From: Chloroflexota bacterium | GTDB lineage: Bacteria > Chloroflexota > Anaerolineae > JAADDB01 | DNA length: 5,614 nt | NCBI GenBank assembly: GCA_013154135.1 | Contig: JAADDB010000153.1 | Location: forward strand, 1 to 5,614 | Direction of reading: 5' to 3' | In this document: piece after piece, positions 1 through 5,365 of the stretch | Numbering within the stretch: the first letter of the stretch is position 1 | How the letters are laid out: each line of letters opens with the position of its first letter | Made by a program: the position numbers and the translations under genes | The notes under the pieces: model-generated | The model's input: only the letters and a program-made list of their open reading frames with translations | Databases searched by the model: none | Told to the model about the DNA's origin: nothing

Positions 1-66
1 TCTGTTCGGAGGGACGTGACCGGCCGAGAATCGCCACAAACGGCCGTGTGGAGCCTTCCCGCCCCT

Positions 67-180
67 GTTACTCGTTACTCGTTATGCGTTACCACCCCGG
101 CCGACCTCGCCCTTCACCCAACCCCCTTAATCGTTACTCCTTAATCGTCAATCGTTACTCTAATCGTTACCCATTACTCC
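67..180. repeat. Two clusters of degenerate heptanucleotide tandem repeats
   Basis: Positions 67-93 hold four consecutive 7-bp units (GTTACTC, GTTACTC, GTTATGC, GTTACC). Positions 127-180 hold about eight more units of the type TTAATCG, TTACTCC and TCAATCG, some shortened to six bases. The two clusters are separated by about 33 bp of C-rich sequence and lie just downstream of the stop codon of the minus-strand membrane-protein gene. The period of seven and the variable units resemble the short tandemly repeated repetitive (STRR) sequences known from cyanobacteria and some other bacteria. There is no open reading frame with recognisable content. The rest of positions 1-205 shows nothing I can identify. 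No function can be read from the sequence. Confidence 0.8.
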
Positions 181-205
181 ACGGCCAAGGTGTGACCCGA
201 TCCGC

Positions 206-1045
206 TCACCAGGTGAGGATGAAGACGAGGGTGAAGAGGATGCTGACGAAGAGTTGCCGGAATCCGATGGTGGTGGGGCGCCATCCCACCGCAGGCCGGA
301 ATACCCCCCAGACGGTCTCAACCCACTGGACCGCGTAGGCCAGCCACAACCAGGGGGAAATCACGTGGAGGGCTCCTAAGAGAGCCACTACCACCAGGTT
401 GAAGGTGGTGTAGAGGAGAGCACGCCAGCCCGCGCGTAGGCGTTCCTTCAGCGGCGGCCACTCGCGCCATCGGCGCTGTTCCAAACGCACGTACGCGTAC
501 ACAATGGAGGCCGCGGATTGGAACCAGGCCAGGAGCCACAGGAGCCAGCCCATGGGATCGGGATATCCGCGGGCCACCCAAAGGGCCGCGGGCGCGGCCA
601 AGGCCAACGTCCCGCTGGCCACGATTTCCACGCCCCGCTGGCCTCGTTCCGCGCGGTGGCGGACCAAATACAAGTGCCAGAGGAACACGGCCACGGCCGG
701 AATGGCCAGGTACAAAAGATAACCCATGCCGTGCGCCCAGAACCACCAGAGGATCCCCAACCCCACCAGTCCGTACACCCCAACCCAGAAAAGCGCGGCG
801 GGGAGGAGAGTGCGCGGCTTCCGGCCGCTGAGCACTTTGACCAGAATGACCACCGGTTGCCGGAAGAAGAAGGCTACCAGGACCCCCACTACAAGGAGGG
901 TCGTGGCCGTTGTCCAGCGACCGCCGGCCACCAATCCGATGGCCAACGGAGAAAGGAGAAAGGCCCACGTTCCATGTTCCTGGGGTAGCGCGACGACTTT
1001 TCGAAATAGCCGCACTCGAGTTGTTCGTTTCCTTGTCACAATCAT
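206..1045 (-). CDS. YwiC-like family multipass membrane protein
   Basis: This is a predicted integral membrane protein of 279 residues. Near the N-terminus it carries PQEHGTWAFLLSPL (residues 21-34), which resembles the P-x-EHG-x-W signature of the YwiC-like family. It has about eight hydrophobic segments (roughly 28-41, 46-60, 82-102, 108-126, 143-158, 166-185, 211-240 and 264-278). Charged loops include RQP (62-64) and RHRAERGQRGVE (129-140), and a WRPTTIGFRQ stretch (255-264) precedes the last segment. The YwiC family has no firmly established biochemical role, so no reaction is assigned. The start chosen is the ATG at 1045, because the family motif then falls about 20 residues in. A longer frame from 1114 would add 23 residues translated from a 31-bp inverted repeat and looks non-coding. 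The ribosome site is weak (GAGAGA abuts the ATG, and TAGGG lies further upstream). The gene is divergent from hisI and appears to be transcribed alone within the window. Confidence 0.82.
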   Translation of the reverse strand: MIVTRKRTTRVRLFRKVVALPQEHGTWAFLLSPLAIGLVAGGRWTTATTLLVVGVLVAFFFRQPVVILVKVLSGRKPRTLLPAALFWVGVYGLVGLGILWWFWAHGMGYLLYLAIPAVAVFLWHLYLVRHRAERGQRGVEIVASGTLALAAPAALWVARGYPDPMGWLLWLLAWFQSAASIVYAYVRLEQRRWREWPPLKERLRAGWRALLYTTFNLVVVALLGALHVISPWLWLAYAVQWVETVWGVFRPAVGWRPTTIGFRQLFVSILFTLVFILTW

Positions 1046-1076
1046 TCTCTCAAACCCTACATGAACGATGCATACG

Positions 1077-1107
1077 GGACCTTGGACAAACCACTTGTCC
1101 AAAGTCC
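1077..1107. promoter_or_regulatory. 31-bp inverted repeat between ywiC-like gene and hisI
   Basis: Two 13-bp arms, GGACCTTGGACAA and TTGTCCAAAGTCC, are complementary except for one position and are separated by ACCAC. The right edge of the motif is 31-32 nt upstream of the chosen membrane-protein start, a position suited to an operator or promoter-proximal element. The same arm sequence recurs twice in the serS-lspA divergent region. It could be a binding site for a dimeric regulator, a promoter-associated element, or the remnant ends of a small mobile repeat. It is not a convincing rho-independent terminator, since neither side has a T-tract. Confidence 0.55.
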
Positions 1108-1154
1108 AATGCATAGAGATTTCGGTCGATTTCTAGCCTGGCGAATTGTTTTTG

Positions 1155-1198
1155 GTAGTGGGCAGGCGTCCGCCAACCCCCAAAGACTCTTTCGTCGC
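1155..1198 (+). repeat. Decayed copy of the GAA-loop repeat (hairpin part)
   Basis: GTAGTGGGCAGGCG at 1155-1168 closely matches GTAGTGGGCGGGCG in the palindrome at 3332-3374. After it come CGCCAAC and then AAAGACTCTTTCG, which parallels the AGTTCTTTCCG that follows the intact palindrome. The complementary arm has decayed, so the hairpin is short. The remaining part of this intergenic stretch (about 1199-1320) shows no feature I can identify. Assignment rests on by-eye alignment over about 40 bases. Confidence 0.35.
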
Positions 1199-1323
1199 CA
1201 TGTACAAGGCACATTCGTGACCGGTGGGATTTTAGTAGGAAAGCGGAGGTTTGCCAAACTTCGTCCTTGAGGGGAAAAGGCCCGGGACAACCAGTCGAGT
1301 TTCCCCCCATACCTTACCTCAGT

Positions 1324-1371
1324 TACAATGCAATACCCATCTTGATGGGATCGCTCAGTCGGTGCAGGAGG
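1324..1371 (+). promoter_or_regulatory. hisI leader: -10-like hexamer, short hairpin and SD
   Basis: A TACAAT hexamer (1324-1329) resembles a sigma-70 type -10 box, but I see no good -35 partner at normal spacing. It is followed by a short hairpin, CCCAT-cttg-ATGGG (about 1336-1349 including the CCCATC/GATGGG palindrome), and a strong purine-rich AGGAGG at 1366-1371. AGGAGG lies 16 nt before the ATG at 1388, which is long. A second site, GAGG (1383-1386), is 10 nt before an in-frame ATG at 1397. The order -10 box, hairpin, SD is also seen in front of lspA. Confidence 0.35.
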
Positions 1372-1387
1372 AAACTTATCTCGAGGC

Positions 1388-1762
1388 ATGAAGACCATGG
1401 GAAGAGCATTTGAACCCACGGAGCATTTGACCCAGGAGGAGCTTTTCCAACGAATCCGGTGGGACGCGCGCGGCCTTGTTCCCGCGATTGTGCAGGACGC
1501 CCAAACCGGGGAGGTGCTGACCCTGGCGTACATGAATCGGGTGTCCCTGGCGAAGACGTTGGAGACCCAAGAGACGTGGTTTTGGTCCCGGAGCCGCCGG
1601 GCCCTGTGGCACAAGGGGGAAACCAGCGGGAACATCCAGCACGTGGTGGAAATCCGACTCGATTGCGACGGGGATGCCCTCCTCCTGCGCGTGATTCCCG
1701 CCGGCCCCGCATGTCACACCGGTCACTATTCCTGTTTCTACCGCAAGGTGGGGGGCGATTGA
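1388..1762 (+). CDS. hisI: Phosphoribosyl-AMP cyclohydrolase HisI
   Basis: This cytoplasmic enzyme of histidine biosynthesis hydrolyses the purine ring of phosphoribosyl-AMP to give ProFAR. The 124-residue protein contains the whole family signature: GLVPAIVQDAQTGEVLTLAYMN (29-50), FWSRSRRALWHKGETSGN (65-82), the metal-binding DCDGDALLL (92-100) and GPACHTGHYSCF (106-117). Cys93, Cys109 and Cys116 have the spacing of the zinc ligands known in this family, and Asp92, Asp94 and Asp96 match the acidic magnesium cluster. The length fits a single-domain HisI; there is no HisE pyrophosphatase fusion. The start is uncertain between ATG 1388 and ATG 1397, which is better spaced from GAGG; catalytic content is unaffected. 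No other his gene is visible nearby, so the pathway genes must lie elsewhere. The gene converges with serS. Confidence 0.96.
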   Translation: MKTMGRAFEPTEHLTQEELFQRIRWDARGLVPAIVQDAQTGEVLTLAYMNRVSLAKTLETQETWFWSRSRRALWHKGETSGNIQHVVEIRLDCDGDALLLRVIPAGPACHTGHYSCFYRKVGGD

Positions 1763-1806
1763 CGGAGAAAATGGGGCAGTACCTGGGCGGCGGAAAGGAG
1801 GTTGGC

Positions 1807-1860
1807 GAGGCCGCGGGGCGAAGCCCGGCGGCCTCCCACGCAAAACAGGGCTTGCCAAAA
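1807..1860 (+). repeat. GAA-loop hairpin between convergent hisI and serS
   Basis: Positions 1807-1835 form a 13-bp stem with one mismatch around the loop GAA (GAGGCCGCGGGGC, GAA, GCCCGGCGGCCTC). Its core GGGCGAAGCCCG (1816-1827) is identical to the centre of the palindrome at 3332-3374. The downstream CACGCAAAACAG parallels CTCACAAAACAG on the minus strand of the copy at 5366-5470, so this looks like a partial member of the same family. Its place between two converging genes would suit a bidirectional transcription end. No T-tract follows on either strand, so classical intrinsic termination is not supported. Confidence 0.6.
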
Positions 1861-1884
1861 GGGAAATGACCCTGAACGGGCTCC

Positions 1885-3171
1885 TTATTCGGCCTTCTTC
1901 CCCTCGATGCGCTCCATCCCACCCATGTAGGGACGCAAGACTTCGGGGATGATCACCGAACCATCTTCCTGTTGGTATGTCTCCAAGATGGCGATCATCG
2001 TCCTGGGCAAAGCCAGGCCCGAACCGTTCAGGGTATGCACAAAGCGGGGCTTGGCTCCCCGTTCCGGCCGATAGCGGATGTTCGCGCGCCGGGCCTGGAA
2101 GTCGGTGAACCAGCTGCACGACGAAACTTCCAACCATTCCCCGCTGCCCGGGGCCCACACTTCAATGTCGTACGTGATGGCCGAGCTGAATCCCAGGTCT
2201 CCGGTGCTGAGGAGCACGATCCGATAGGGCAATTCCAGCCGCTGCACGATGGTCTCCGCGTGCCGGAGGAGGCTTTCCAACTCCTCCGGTCCTTGCTCCG
2301 GTTCCACGAACTTCACCAGCTCCACCTTGTCGAACTGGTGGACCCGCTTAATCCCCCGCACATCCCGTCCCGCGGCCACCTTTTCCCGCCGAAAACAGGG
2401 CGTGTACGCGGTGTGGTAGATGGGTAGGCTCCCGGGCGGGAGGATCTCCTCCCGGTAGAGGTTGGTCACCGGCACCTCCGCGGTGGGGATGAGCCACAAG
2501 TCTTCCTCCCGGTCCTTGTACAGGGTATCCGCGAACTTGGGCAAATTGCCTGTCCCAATGAGAGCGTGGGAACGGACCAGTGCGGGAGGGTAGATTTCCG
2601 TGTAGCCGTGCTCCCGGGTGTGCACGTCCAGCATCCAGGAGATGAGGGCCCGTTGGAGTCGCGCCCCCGCGCCCTTGAGGATGTAGAACCGACTCCCCGA
2701 GATCTTCGCGGCCCGTTCAAAATCGATAATGTCCAACATGGGCCCCAAATCCCAGTGGGGGAGGGGCTCGAAGTCAAAGGTCCGTGGTTCCCCCCATGTT
2801 CTGAGGATCACGTTATCCCGCTCGTCCACTCCCTCCGGCACTTCTGGGCGGGGGATGTTGGGGATGCGGAGGAGCAGCTCGTTTAACTGGGTTTCCACGT
2901 CTCGCAATTCCTTCTCCAGGGTCTCCAACCGGCTTTTAAGCTCCCGCATGGCCGCGATGCGGGCATTGCGCTCCTCCGGGTCCTTGAGGCGGGAAATCTC
3001 TTTGGAAACGCGGTTCCGTTCCGCGCGCAAGCGTTCTACCTGGGCAATGAGCTCACGCCGCCGGCGGTCCAGCTCGAGCACGCGGTCCAGAATGCTCGTG
3101 TCCTCGTGCCGCTTGCGCAAGGCTTCTCGTACAACCTCCGGATGCTCTCGGATGAAGTTCAGATCGAGCAT
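1885..3171 (-). CDS. serS: Seryl-tRNA synthetase (SerRS)
   Basis: This class II aminoacyl-tRNA synthetase charges tRNA-Ser (and tRNA-Sec where present) with serine using ATP in the cytoplasm. The protein has 428 residues, the usual length. Residues 1-103 form the N-terminal tRNA-binding arm, with a charged heptad-rich coiled coil at about 28-102. The catalytic core shows motif 1 around YTEIYPPALV (190-199), the serine-binding TAEVPVTNLY (230-239), and motif 2 as FRREKVAAGRDVRGIKRVHQFDKVE (260-284, split here by AGRDVRG). It ends with SSCSWFTDFQARR (350-362) and motif 3, NGSGLALPRTMIAILE (382-397). The ATG at 3171 is chosen because MLDLNFIREHPE is the typical SerRS N-terminus and GGGAGGG lies about 8 nt upstream. 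The open frame extends 32 codons further without family content. The gene is monocistronic here, divergent from lspA. No T-box leader is seen. Confidence 0.97.
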   Translation of the reverse strand: MLDLNFIREHPEVVREALRKRHEDTSILDRVLELDRRRRELIAQVERLRAERNRVSKEISRLKDPEERNARIAAMRELKSRLETLEKELRDVETQLNELLLRIPNIPRPEVPEGVDERDNVILRTWGEPRTFDFEPLPHWDLGPMLDIIDFERAAKISGSRFYILKGAGARLQRALISWMLDVHTREHGYTEIYPPALVRSHALIGTGNLPKFADTLYKDREEDLWLIPTAEVPVTNLYREEILPPGSLPIYHTAYTPCFRREKVAAGRDVRGIKRVHQFDKVELVKFVEPEQGPEELESLLRHAETIVQRLELPYRIVLLSTGDLGFSSAITYDIEVWAPGSGEWLEVSSCSWFTDFQARRANIRYRPERGAKPRFVHTLNGSGLALPRTMIAILETYQQEDGSVIIPEVLRPYMGGMERIEGKKAE

Positions 3172-3222
3172 GGATATTTCCCTCCCGTTCAGGGTTCTCA
3201 CGAGCCCAGATGTTCTTTCTAG

Positions 3223-3235
3223 ACTTTGGACAAAC
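3223..3235 (-). promoter_or_regulatory. Outward-pointing TTTGTCCAAAGTC motif upstream of serS
   Basis: GACTTTGGACAAA on the plus strand reads TTTGTCCAAAGTC towards serS, ending 51 nt before its start codon. It matches an arm of the inverted repeat at 1077-1107 and, with one mismatch in inverted orientation, the motif at 3465-3477. It may be a regulator half-site, a promoter component or a terminal inverted repeat. No clear -10 box follows it. Confidence 0.45.
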
Positions 3236-3270
3236 GCCCCTGGCGGGCGAACAGGATGCCGCCGCACCTT

Positions 3271-3379
3271 GGCCGCGGACGGGTCCGCACCTCCGCGGGG
3301 CGTCCACGTTCTCGCCCCGTGCCAAGAAAGAGTGTTGTGTAGTGGGCGGGCGAAGCCCGCCCACTACACAACACAGTTC
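3271..3379 (+). repeat. Long copy of a nested-hairpin interspersed repeat
   Basis: This 109-bp element contains three successive hairpins: GCGGAC-gg-GTCCGC (3275-3288), CGGGGCG/CGCCCCG (3296-3302 with 3313-3319), and the long palindrome 3332-3374. Its first 72 bases align without gaps to the reverse complement of 5399-5470 with nine differences by eye; the first 22 bases are identical. The remaining part aligns more loosely, ending at ACAGTTC in both. It encodes no protein. The structure fits a non-autonomous interspersed repeat (REP- or MITE-like), but no known family name is claimed. It sits between the divergent serS and lspA genes. Confidence 0.8.
3332..3374. repeat. Perfect 20-bp palindrome with GAA loop
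   Basis: Two fully complementary 20-bp arms flank the trinucleotide GAA (3352-3354). The left arm starts GTGTTGTGTAG and the right arm ends CTACACAACAC. GAAAG (3326-3330) and CTTTC (3379-3383) can extend the stem beyond a small asymmetric internal loop. This is the strongest secondary structure in the window. It is the inner part of the repeat at 3271-3379 and lies 160-203 bp upstream of the serS start. Confidence 0.9.
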
Positions 3380-3464
3380 TTTCCGGCCGTTGAATGGCTA
3401 AGAATATCTACTCACCGAACTTTAGGCAGACGACTCTAGTCCCCACCTTTCCAAGCCGCCACCT

Positions 3465-3481
3465 TTTGTCTAAAGTCCAAT
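3465..3481 (+). promoter_or_regulatory. Outward-pointing TTTGTCTAAAGTCCAAT motif upstream of lspA
   Basis: TTGTCTAAAGTCCAAT matches TTGTCCAAAGTCCAAT at 1095-1110 with one difference. It lies about 275 nt upstream of the lspA start; the 1095 copy lies about 277 nt upstream of hisI. With the inverted copy at 3223-3235 it brackets the repeat at 3271-3379. It may be a regulatory site or the right end of a small inserted element. Confidence 0.45.
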
Positions 3482-3598
3482 TCCTTTGTCCCTGCGAGAA
3501 AGTATGGCTCTACGGAAAAAGGGCAGACGAGCCCGGATACCTGACGCACGTGGTCAAACAGATCACCGGCCGTCCATGGTTCTCTCCTCAACCGAAGA

Positions 3599-3653
3599 GA
3601 ACTGTCTTGTGTGGTGGACGGGCGCCACCCAAAAGTCCCACGGACCCGTTCGC
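3599..3653 (-). repeat. Shortened, decayed copy of the interspersed repeat
   Basis: Positions 3596-3617 match 5549-5570 at 20 of 22 positions, and GGACCCGTTCGC (3642-3653) matches GGACCCGTCCGC in the copy at 5366-5470 with one change. The middle part (CGGGGCG hairpin and spacer) is missing and only a short GGTGG/CCACC stem remains. Orientation is the same as the copies at 5366-5470 and 5549-5614 and opposite to 3271-3379. It lies just upstream of the putative lspA promoter. Confidence 0.55.
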
Positions 3654-3687
3654 CGAGGTACGACGGAGTTTTTTCTGTCGAGCCAAG

Positions 3688-3698
3688 TATAGTACAAT
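3688..3698 (+). promoter_or_regulatory. Candidate -10 region for lspA-rluD
   Basis: TATAGT (3688-3693) overlaps TACAAT (3693-3698), an A+T-rich island in GC-rich surroundings about 60-70 nt before the lspA start. A T-rich stretch at 3669-3674 sits at about the right spacing for a poor -35. If real, transcription would begin near 3705 and give a leader of about 50 nt carrying the hairpin at 3717-3734. Confidence 0.4.
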
Positions 3699-3716
3699 TG
3701 TCGCGATCAGACCATT

Positions 3717-3734
3717 CACCGGCCTGAGCCGGTG
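3717..3734 (+). promoter_or_regulatory. Leader hairpin just upstream of the lspA ribosome site
   Basis: CACCGGC-ctga-GCCGGTG forms a perfect 7-bp stem with a four-base loop, and GAC/GTC at 3710-3712 and 3735-3737 can add pairs across an internal loop. The stem ends 7 nt before GGAGG (3742-3746). It could stabilise the mRNA 5' end or influence translation of lspA. It has no T-tract, so it is not a clear attenuator. Confidence 0.5.
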
Positions 3735-3756
3735 GTCATGTGGAGGAGTGCTGAGG

Positions 3757-4314
3757 ATGCGGCAAACTCGGATGCCGTGGGGTGTGATAGGGGGCGTGGC
3801 GGCCCTGGTTCTCGTGGCCGATCAGCTGACCAAGGCGTGGATACGAGCTCACATTCCCATGTACGATGCCATATATCCCCTTCCCTGGGCGCGGGCCTTT
3901 TTCCGGCTGACGCATTTGACGAACACCGGGGTGGCCTTTGGCTTTTTCCGGGATTCATCCCTCTTGTTCGTCCTCATCGGGGCCGTCATCTTTCTCACGG
4001 TGCTCCTCTACGCCCACCATCTTCCCTGGCAGCGACGGGGAGTCCAGATCGCGGTGGGACTCCAGTTGGGCGGTGCGTTGGGGAATTTGTTGGACCGGAT
4101 GCTCCGAGGCCAGGTGACGGATTTCCTCGATTTCTTTCTGGTCCGGGGGGAAAGGGTTTACCACTATCCGCCCTTTAACCTGGCCGACGCGGCTATTGTG
4201 GTGGGCGTGGCCATCCTTATTCTGTGTTTGTGGCGCGAGGAGCGGGAGGCCTCCCGCGCGGTCACCCTGAACGAGCCCGAATGGGGCACGGAGGGACCTC
4301 ATGGGCAAGGCTGA
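3757..4314 (+). CDS. lspA: Lipoprotein signal peptidase (signal peptidase II)
   Basis: This inner-membrane aspartyl protease removes the signal peptide from lipid-modified prolipoproteins ahead of the lipobox cysteine. The protein has 185 residues with four hydrophobic segments (about 8-24, 66-84, 95-110 and 143-159). Conserved blocks are ADQLTKAWI (21-29), LTNTGVAFGF (54-63), GGALGNLLDR (105-114), VTDFLDF (120-126) and FNLADAAI (140-147). Asp122 and Asp144 correspond to the catalytic pair. The ATG at 3757 has GGAGG ten bases upstream; the open frame runs back to 3394 through repeats and is not coding there. The C-terminal tail after about residue 160 is charged and its end overlaps rluD. A hairpin and -10-like site precede the gene. 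It is a slightly long but complete family member, likely the first gene of a two-gene operon. Confidence 0.96.
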   Translation: MRQTRMPWGVIGGVAALVLVADQLTKAWIRAHIPMYDAIYPLPWARAFFRLTHLTNTGVAFGFFRDSSLLFVLIGAVIFLTVLLYAHHLPWQRRGVQIAVGLQLGGALGNLLDRMLRGQVTDFLDFFLVRGERVYHYPPFNLADAAIVVGVAILILCLWREEREASRAVTLNEPEWGTEGPHGQG

Positions 4315-5251
4315 GTCGGGCGAGCGGCCGGCTATTGTGCACACGTATCGCTTTGACCGGGTGGATCCCGGCGAGCGGGTGGACAAGTGGCTGGTACGCC
4401 AGTTACCCGACCGCTCCCGGACCGAGATCCAGCGTTGGATTCGGGAAGGGCTGGTGCGGGTGAACGGCCGTGCCACGAAACCCGGCTACAAGTTGGAACC
4501 GGGCGACGTGGTGGAGGTGGATGTCCCCGCGGCCGAGCCTTATGAGGAGGTCCGACCGGAGCCCATCCCGCTGAACATCGTATACCAGGACGAGGATCTC
4601 CTGGTCATCGACAAGCCCGCGGGGATGGTGGTGCATCCGGCCCCCGGTCATGCCCACGGCACATTGGTCAACGCGCTCCTCTACCACGTGCCGGACTTGC
4701 AGGGCATCGGCGGCGTGGAACGTCCGGGCATTGTCCATCGCTTGGACAAGGACACATCGGGGCTCTTGTTGGTGGCTAAGAACGATCAGGCCCACCGGGA
4801 GTTGCAACGTCAGTTCAAGGAACGGGAGGTGGAGAAGACGTACTTGGCCCTGGTCGAAGGGCACCTGCATCCCCCGGTCGGGCGCATCGAGGTGCCTATT
4901 GGCCGCGACAAACAGCATCGCAAGCGGATGGCTCCCATGCGGGAGGGCCGTGAGGCTGTGACCGAGTACAAGGTGCTGGGGCATTACGGTGATTACACCC
5001 TGGTGGAGGCGAAACCGTTGACCGGTCGAACCCACCAGATTCGGGTCCATTTCTCGTACATCGGGCATCCTTTGGCCGGGGATACGGTGTATGGCCGCCG
5101 CAAGCAGCGGTTGAAGCCGCGCTTGAAGCGTCACTTTCTTCACGCCCATCGGTTACGGTTTCGGCACCCTCGTACCGGGGAGGTGATGGAGTTTGTGTCC
5201 CCTTTACCTCCTGACCTGAAGGCCGTGCTGGATGATTTGGCCGGACGGTAG
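4301..5251 (+). CDS. rluD: RluA-family 23S rRNA pseudouridine synthase, RluD-like
   Basis: This cytoplasmic enzyme converts specific uridines in RNA to pseudouridine; RluD-type members act on the helix 69 region of 23S rRNA. The 316-residue protein has an N-terminal S4 RNA-binding domain (about 18-75, with ERVDKWLVRQL and GLVRVNGRATKPGYKLEPGDVV). It is followed by the catalytic domain: LLVIDKPAGMVVHPAPGH (100-117), the signature GIVHRLDKDTSGLLLVAK (143-160) with the expected catalytic Asp149, EKTYLALVEG (178-187), and LTGRTHQIRVHFSYIGHPLAGD (240-261). The ATG at 4301 has GGAGG six bases upstream, inside the end of lspA, so the two genes overlap by 14 nt and are probably translationally coupled. 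The S4 domain and length favour RluD over RluA or RluC, but exact target sites cannot be read from sequence. Confidence 0.9.
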   Translation: MGKAESGERPAIVHTYRFDRVDPGERVDKWLVRQLPDRSRTEIQRWIREGLVRVNGRATKPGYKLEPGDVVEVDVPAAEPYEEVRPEPIPLNIVYQDEDLLVIDKPAGMVVHPAPGHAHGTLVNALLYHVPDLQGIGGVERPGIVHRLDKDTSGLLLVAKNDQAHRELQRQFKEREVEKTYLALVEGHLHPPVGRIEVPIGRDKQHRKRMAPMREGREAVTEYKVLGHYGDYTLVEAKPLTGRTHQIRVHFSYIGHPLAGDTVYGRRKQRLKPRLKRHFLHAHRLRFRHPRTGEVMEFVSPLPPDLKAVLDDLAGR

Positions 5252-5320
5252 AGTGTCGGGTGCAACCTCTTCCTCGTGTTGTGGGGGCCATGCTGGAACC
5301 GACATATTCGGAGGTGGAGG

Positions 5321-5365
5321 GGCGGGGCCCCACCAAACCCCGCCGGGGTGCAGCCCCTTTGGGGC
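5321..5365. repeat. GC-rich inverted repeats downstream of rluD
   Basis: GGCGGGG (5321-5327) pairs with CCCCGCC (5338-5344) over a 10-nt loop, and GCCCC-TTT-GGGGC (5353-5365) forms a second short stem. They lie 70-115 nt after the rluD stop, where transcription might end, but no T-tract follows, so an intrinsic terminator is not established. The sequence 5252-5320 shows nothing I can identify. These stems border the repeat at 5366-5470 and are not shared with its copy at 3271-3379. Confidence 0.4.

Noticed and set aside
67..180. CRISPR array
   Set aside because: Units are 7 bp and adjacent, with no 20-40 bp repeats, spacers or cas genes.
48..338. 96-codon plus-strand open frame over the heptamer repeats
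   Set aside because: It is a translation of tandem repeats continuing antisense into the membrane-protein gene; no credible protein.
1807..1835. Classical rho-independent terminator
   Set aside because: The stem is strong, but neither strand has a run of T after it; reported as a repeat hairpin with a possible 3'-end role.
1376..2158. 260-codon minus-strand open frame across hisI and the serS 3' end
   Set aside because: It runs antisense to hisI and out of frame with serS, spans the repeat hairpin, and has Pro/Arg/Gly-rich content without any domain; a GC-driven shadow.
3172..3267. 32-codon N-terminal extension of serS
   Set aside because: SerRS proteins begin at MLDLNFIREHPE, and a GGGAGGG ribosome site lies immediately upstream of that ATG.
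3172..3395. T-box leader for serS
   Set aside because: On the minus strand I find no TGGNACCGCG-type antiterminator sequence and no terminator with a T-tract; the structure present is the dispersed repeat.
2729..3439. 236-codon plus-strand open frame antisense to serS
   Set aside because: Its content is Ser/Arg-rich low-complexity antisense of the SerRS coiled coil, then repeat sequence; no family signature.
3394..3756. 121-codon N-terminal extension of lspA
   Set aside because: It crosses the motif, a repeat copy, the promoter-like site and the leader hairpin; LspA proteins start near the first membrane segment and a good SD precedes ATG 3757.
4403..5149. 248-codon minus-strand open frame antisense to rluD
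   Set aside because: It is fully contained within a strongly supported rluD and shows no recognisable domain.
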